Part shown: positions 44,697-48,128 of the stretch, piece by piece
Layout of the letters: each line of letters begins with the position of its first letter
How positions within the stretch are numbered: position 1 is the stretch's first letter
DNA from: Cognatazoarcus sp050303815
GTDB taxonomy: Bacteria; Pseudomonadota; Gammaproteobacteria; Burkholderiales; Rhodocyclaceae
Reading direction: 5' to 3'
Assembly (NCBI GenBank): GCA_050303815.1
Contig: JBNLCM010000138.1
Location: 1 to 48,128, forward strand
DNA length: 48,128 nucleotides
Notes under the pieces: model-generated
What the model saw: the letters and a program-made list of their open reading frames with translations, nothing else
The model's database searches: none
Told to the model about the DNA's origin: nothing
Program-made: the position numbers and the translations under genes

Positions 44697-47399
44697 ATGC
44701 ACAAGCAAGGCCACGGCGATTTCAGATATTTCGTGGGCATCAGCTCACTGGCGCAGATCGCGACGCGCGAAGACCGCGTCTGCGTGCTCAACATCCTCGG
44801 CGGCGAATCCTCCGAGGTCACCCCGGTCGGTCACGCCTGGTCCGGCGGCAACGTCGTGTTCGGCACCTCGCCGGGACGCAGCGGCAAGACCCTCGACACC
44901 CCGGCCGGCCCGATCCCGGTCTACAACAGTGTGCGCGAGGGGCTTGCCGACGGCCACCGCTTCAACTGCGGCGTGGTCTATCTGCCGCCCGGCGCCGCGC
45001 GTGACGGCGTGGCCGAGCTGATCCGGGTGAACCCCGAACTCACGAAGATCTTCATCATCACCGAGAAGATCTCCGTCCATGACGCCCGCGAGATCCGCGC
45101 GATGGCGCAGCAGGCGGGCGTCGATGTCTTCGGCGCCAACTGCCTGGGCGTGGCCGACTCGTGGAACCAGGTGCGGATCGGCGGTGCGCTCGGAGGAGAC
45201 AACCCGGGCGACACGCTCAAGCGCGGCTCCATCGCCATCCTGTCGAACTCCGGCGGCTTCACGACCACCATCGCCCAGTACCTGCGCATGGCCGGCTGGG
45301 GTACGACCACGCTGGTCTCCAGCGGCAAGGATGTGTACATCCATTACGCCGCGCCGGAGTTCGCCTTTGCGCTCGCCAACGACTCGCGCAGCAAGGCGGC
45401 GGTGCTGTATGCCGAGCCAGGTGGCTACTACGAACTCGATGCCGACTTCACCAAGCCGGTGGTCGCCTGCGTGGTCGGCCGCTGGAAGGCCAGGCTCACC
45501 CGCGCGGTCGGCCATGCCGGCGCGATGGCCGGCGGCGATGACGACGCCGAGGCCAAGGAGCGCTGGTTCATGGAGAAGTTCGGCGTCGACGGTCTCTACA
45601 CGCCGGACAACCCGGTGTGCTCGGCCAGAGGCGCGGTGGTCACCAACATCGCCCACATCCCGGCCGCCCTGACCTCGGTGATGCGGCTCAACGCGACGCT
45701 GCCTGACTTCGAACCGGAAGGCTCGATGGACCTCAAGCCCTGGTTCGGCAGCAATATGGGCGTGACCCTCCCCGACGCGCTCGACCTGCCGGTGGTCGAG
45801 GCGAGCGAGCCCTACCGCGGCCAGATCCGAAGCCTCGATCGCCAGATCGGCACGGTGTTTCCCCGACAGTCCCTGAAGGACGCCTCCGGCGCCTCCCAGA
45901 TGGATCCGAAGACCCAGGTCTCGAGCCTGCACGGCGTCAGCATGCTGCAGGCCGCCCAGCGTCCGTTCGAAGCCAACCTCGGCCTTGCCCTGCTGCGCGA
46001 GCCCGCCGGCCCGAACGATCAGGCGCTGATCACGGTGGCCGTGGCCGCCCACGTGCACCTGCACGGCACCCCGATGCTCGCAGCCGCCCAGGCCGCCCGC
46101 GAGACCGGCAATGCACCCAACGCGGTGCTGGCCGCGGCGGTCGGCATCGTCGGCCCGCGCCTGCTCGCGCCAGCGCAGCAGATCACCGCCAGCCTCGTCG
46201 AAGCCCTGGCCGCCGCCGGCGTCCGCGACGCGACCGACGAGGACTTCCCGCTCGCGCGGATCGAGCTCGCCACGGATCGTCTCGCCGAGCTCTTCGGCGA
46301 TTCGCCGGACCCCCGCGCGATCGCCATGATCCGCGGCGTCGAGGCACGCCGCGCCCGCTCGCTGCCGCTGCGCTGGCTGCTCGCCCAGGGCAGCCACCCC
46401 CGCGCGGAGGCGGTCCTCGCCGCCATCGCCACCACCATTGGCTGGGGGCCCCTCGGACGCAAGCGGGTCTCCCGGCTGTCGATCGAGACGCTGCCGAGCT
46501 GGCTGCGACTCACCGCGACGATGCTCGGCGCCTCTGTCGCCTCGTCGGCCCACCTGCCCGAGGCCTTCTGCGGCATCGGCCGAGACGCGCTGGTCACCGA
46601 ATGCACCCTCACCGACATCGCCGCCACCGCCCTGCTCGGGCGCCGGGCCAGTGAAGACGACCTGTTCGCGTTTCGCACCCTGACCGGCCTGCTGCTCACC
46701 AATGGCCCGGGCGCCATCTCGGCGCAGGGCGCGAAAGGCGCCGTCTCCGCAGACGGGCCCGAGACGCCCGCGCGGGTCCAGCTCAACAAGGCCCTGCTGG
46801 GCTTCCTCAGCCACACCGGCTTCGCCCACGGCGGCAACGGCTTCGAGGGCGTGGCCTTCCTGCTCGAGCAGTTTGCCGACACGGCGCTCACCGACCCGGC
46901 CGACCCGGCCCACGGCCTGGACCTGCCGGCCATGGCGACGCAGTTTGCCCGCGCGTACCGGACCGAGAAGCAACGCAGCAAGGAAACCGGCAGCCCATTG
47001 CGCAACATCCCCTGCGTGAATCATCCGGTGTTCAAGGACAAGCCGGTGAACACCGACCCGCGCGAGCAATTCGTGCGCCGGGAGATGGCCAAGCGGGGGC
47101 AGTACAACGTCTTTCATGAGTACTATCTCGCGCTCGTTCAGGCGCTGCACGACGAGGGCGTGACCCGCAACGTGTTCTGCGTGAACGTGGACGCGCTGAT
47201 CGCCACGCTGCTGCTGAAGCTCACCTGGCAGTCGCTGCGCCAGGCCGAGATCGGCACCGCCGATCTGGAGAATGCGGCCTTCACCGCCTTCCTGTACGGC
47301 CGGATGATCGGATGCGCCGCCGAGATTGACGACCACATGAACCGCGGGCGCAACATGGACACCCGCACGCCCCAGTCGCAGGTGCGCTTTGTCGCCTGA
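44697..47399 (+). CDS. Oversized ATP-citrate-lyase-like large subunit (CoA-ligase alpha plus citrate-synthase-like domain)
   Basis: This 900-residue protein has a CoA-binding/ligase alpha part (about 1-400), with phospho-histidine H273 in VGHAGAMAGG and the ILSNSGGFTTT loop. A C-terminal citrate-synthase-like domain (about 620-900) has H711 in AHGGNGFEG, H776 in VNHPVFKDK and D832 in VNVDAL, at the positions of the three catalytic residues of citrate synthases. Known AclA-type large subunits have about 600 residues; here an extra segment of some 200 residues (about 410-620) looks like a second, degenerate citrate-synthase-type half. ATG 44697 follows a CAGGAGA ribosome site. By family it should ligate CoA to an acid and cleave it to acetyl-CoA or a related product (or the reverse); the actual acid is unknown. 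Confidence 0.85.
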   Translation: MHKQGHGDFRYFVGISSLAQIATREDRVCVLNILGGESSEVTPVGHAWSGGNVVFGTSPGRSGKTLDTPAGPIPVYNSVREGLADGHRFNCGVVYLPPGAARDGVAELIRVNPELTKIFIITEKISVHDAREIRAMAQQAGVDVFGANCLGVADSWNQVRIGGALGGDNPGDTLKRGSIAILSNSGGFTTTIAQYLRMAGWGTTTLVSSGKDVYIHYAAPEFAFALANDSRSKAAVLYAEPGGYYELDADFTKPVVACVVGRWKARLTRAVGHAGAMAGGDDDAEAKERWFMEKFGVDGLYTPDNPVCSARGAVVTNIAHIPAALTSVMRLNATLPDFEPEGSMDLKPWFGSNMGVTLPDALDLPVVEASEPYRGQIRSLDRQIGTVFPRQSLKDASGASQMDPKTQVSSLHGVSMLQAAQRPFEANLGLALLREPAGPNDQALITVAVAAHVHLHGTPMLAAAQAARETGNAPNAVLAAAVGIVGPRLLAPAQQITASLVEALAAAGVRDATDEDFPLARIELATDRLAELFGDSPDPRAIAMIRGVEARRARSLPLRWLLAQGSHPRAEAVLAAIATTIGWGPLGRKRVSRLSIETLPSWLRLTATMLGASVASSAHLPEAFCGIGRDALVTECTLTDIAATALLGRRASEDDLFAFRTLTGLLLTNGPGAISAQGAKGAVSADGPETPARVQLNKALLGFLSHTGFAHGGNGFEGVAFLLEQFADTALTDPADPAHGLDLPAMATQFARAYRTEKQRSKETGSPLRNIPCVNHPVFKDKPVNTDPREQFVRREMAKRGQYNVFHEYYLALVQALHDEGVTRNVFCVNVDALIATLLLKLTWQSLRQAEIGTADLENAAFTAFLYGRMIGCAAEIDDHMNRGRNMDTRTPQSQVRFVA

Positions 47400-47430
47400 G
47401 GCCGGGCCGCCCACGGGAGGCGCCTTGCCC

Positions 47431-47805
47431 ATGGCGCCACGCGGCGAAGCCGCCATCCGCACCATCGCGATGCCCGCCGACGCCAATCCGGCGGGCGACA
47501 TCTTCGGCGGCTGGCTGATGGCGCAGATGGATCTGGCCGCCGGCAACGTGGCCGCGCGGCGGGCCCGTTGCCGCTGCGCGACGGTGTCGGTGGACCGGAT
47601 CACCTTCCTCAGCCCGGTCCATGTCGGCGACGAGGTCAGCCTGTACGCCGAGATCGTCCGCGTCGGGCGCACCTCGATGTCGATTCAGGTTGAGGCCTGG
47701 CGGCGCTCGCGCGACGGCGAGGAACAGGTCAGGGTCACCGACGCAACCTTCGTCTTCGTCGCCCTCGACCAGGGTGGGCGCCCCCGGGTGGTGCCATCCG
47801 TCTGA
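47431..47805 (+). CDS. Acyl-CoA thioesterase (hotdog fold, YciA/Acot type)
   Basis: The enzyme hydrolyses acyl-CoA to the free acid and CoA. From ATG 47431 it has 124 residues, with the hotdog-family segment ADANPAGDIFGGWLMAQMD (catalytic Asp in the helix) and the ATVSVDRITFLSPVHVGD strand region. GGGAGG lies 12 bases upstream of the ATG; TTG 47389 or 47425 are other possible starts, and the first would overlap the large-subunit gene. It is the last gene of the ACL-like unit and may keep CoA free when products build up. Confidence 0.88.
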   Translation: MAPRGEAAIRTIAMPADANPAGDIFGGWLMAQMDLAAGNVAARRARCRCATVSVDRITFLSPVHVGDEVSLYAEIVRVGRTSMSIQVEAWRRSRDGEEQVRVTDATFVFVALDQGGRPRVVPSV

Positions 47806-47940
47806 CCCGCGCCGTCCGATCCGGCGGGGCCATGGGCCCTTGCCGACGCGCGTCGTTGCGACCACCGGCGAGGGACCCGCGGCGGCAACGTCACGCCCCC
47901 GGCGGATGTCGCGCGGCCTTCCGCCGCAATGGGCGCGGAC

Positions 47941-48128
47941 TCAGCCGGAGGCCCCGGCCGTGCCGGACCATCGCGAGTTCAATCGATAGAGCGCAGGCGC
48001 AGTGACCGTCAGCACGATGACCCGCAGGGCGTGGCAGACGGTCACCAGCGGTACGCCGAGCTGGAGCACCTTCGCCGTGATGCACATCTCCGCCACGCCC
48101 CCCGGCGCCGCGGCGAGCACCAGCGTGG
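47941..48128 (-). CDS. Membrane AbrB-family protein, C-terminal part only
   Basis: The window edge cuts this gene, leaving the last 62 codons. The visible sequence LVLAAAPGGVAEMCITAK… LGVPLVTVCHALRVIV… matches the C-terminal repeat of the AbrB duplicated membrane family, once annotated as putative ammonia monooxygenase, with its GGVAEM and VPLVT-x-CH-x-LR motifs. Function is not established for the family; transport or regulation has been proposed. It is convergent with the thioesterase gene across 135 bases, with a TGA stop at 47941-47943. Confidence 0.8.
   Translation of the reverse strand, partial: TLVLAAAPGGVAEMCITAKVLQLGVPLVTVCHALRVIVLTVTAPALYRLNSRWSGTAGASG

Overview
The window is GC-rich, densely coded chromosomal DNA from a Gram-negative bacterium. 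Gene content suggests a betaproteobacterium of the Rhodocyclales type (Azoarcus/Thauera/Zoogloea-like): an IscR-led isc operon with hscBA, a betaproteobacterial sulfite reductase cluster with DUF934, two general porins, a TAXI-TRAP transporter and CoA-ester catabolism genes. The genus is inference; no rRNA or tRNA gene, CRISPR array or insertion sequence was seen.

Region 1 (1-8481), housekeeping. On the minus strand, trmJ and cysE lie upstream of an iron-sulfur assembly operon iscR - nifS-like - iscS - iscU - iscA - hscB - hscA, with hscA running off the left edge. A strong sigma-70-like promoter with an overlapping IscR-type palindrome precedes iscR. suhB is divergent from trmJ. cysE supplies the cysteine precursor, the desulfurases take sulfur from cysteine, IscU/IscA carry clusters, HscBA releases them, and IscR reports cluster status.

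Region 2 (8507-18848), accessory. A lipoprotein plus M15 peptidase pair (minus) diverges from the most unusual gene of the window: a 1903-residue protein at 10337-16048. It joins two serine alpha/beta-hydrolase modules, an unassigned middle domain, a CHAT (caspase-like) cysteine protease domain with an intact His/Cys pair, and a helical C-terminal region. A hybrid sensor kinase lies convergent to it, followed by a 96-residue protein of unknown function. The giant protein is the best candidate here for an undescribed system, for example a protease-activated lipase or a defence/cell-death effector.

Region 3 (19155-28575), transport, sulfur and regulators. An MFS transporter overlaps a 40-residue membrane peptide gene. 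Then come a DUF3592-like membrane protein and the minus-strand cluster ccoG - sulfite/nitrite reductase - DUF934 - DMT permease, followed by a MocR/PdxR-type and a LysR-type regulator.

Region 4 (28771-34018), an uptake/catabolic operon: porin, DapA-superfamily lyase (not a true dihydrodipicolinate synthase), TAXI binding protein and fused TRAP permease. GC-rich hairpins lie in two of its intergenic gaps and a terminator-like hairpin follows it. Region 5 (34611-37699) holds a small flavin-type protein, a PNPOx-GAF-winged-helix protein, a hemerythrin-like protein and a cytochrome c.

Region 6 (38251-47805), acyl-CoA metabolism on the plus strand: thiolase, enoyl-CoA hydratase interrupted by an in-frame TAG, CoA-transferase, a second porin with a clear terminator, then a two-gene ATP-citrate-lyase-like enzyme with an oversized 900-residue large subunit, and a thioesterase. 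The window ends in the C-terminus of a membrane AbrB-family protein.
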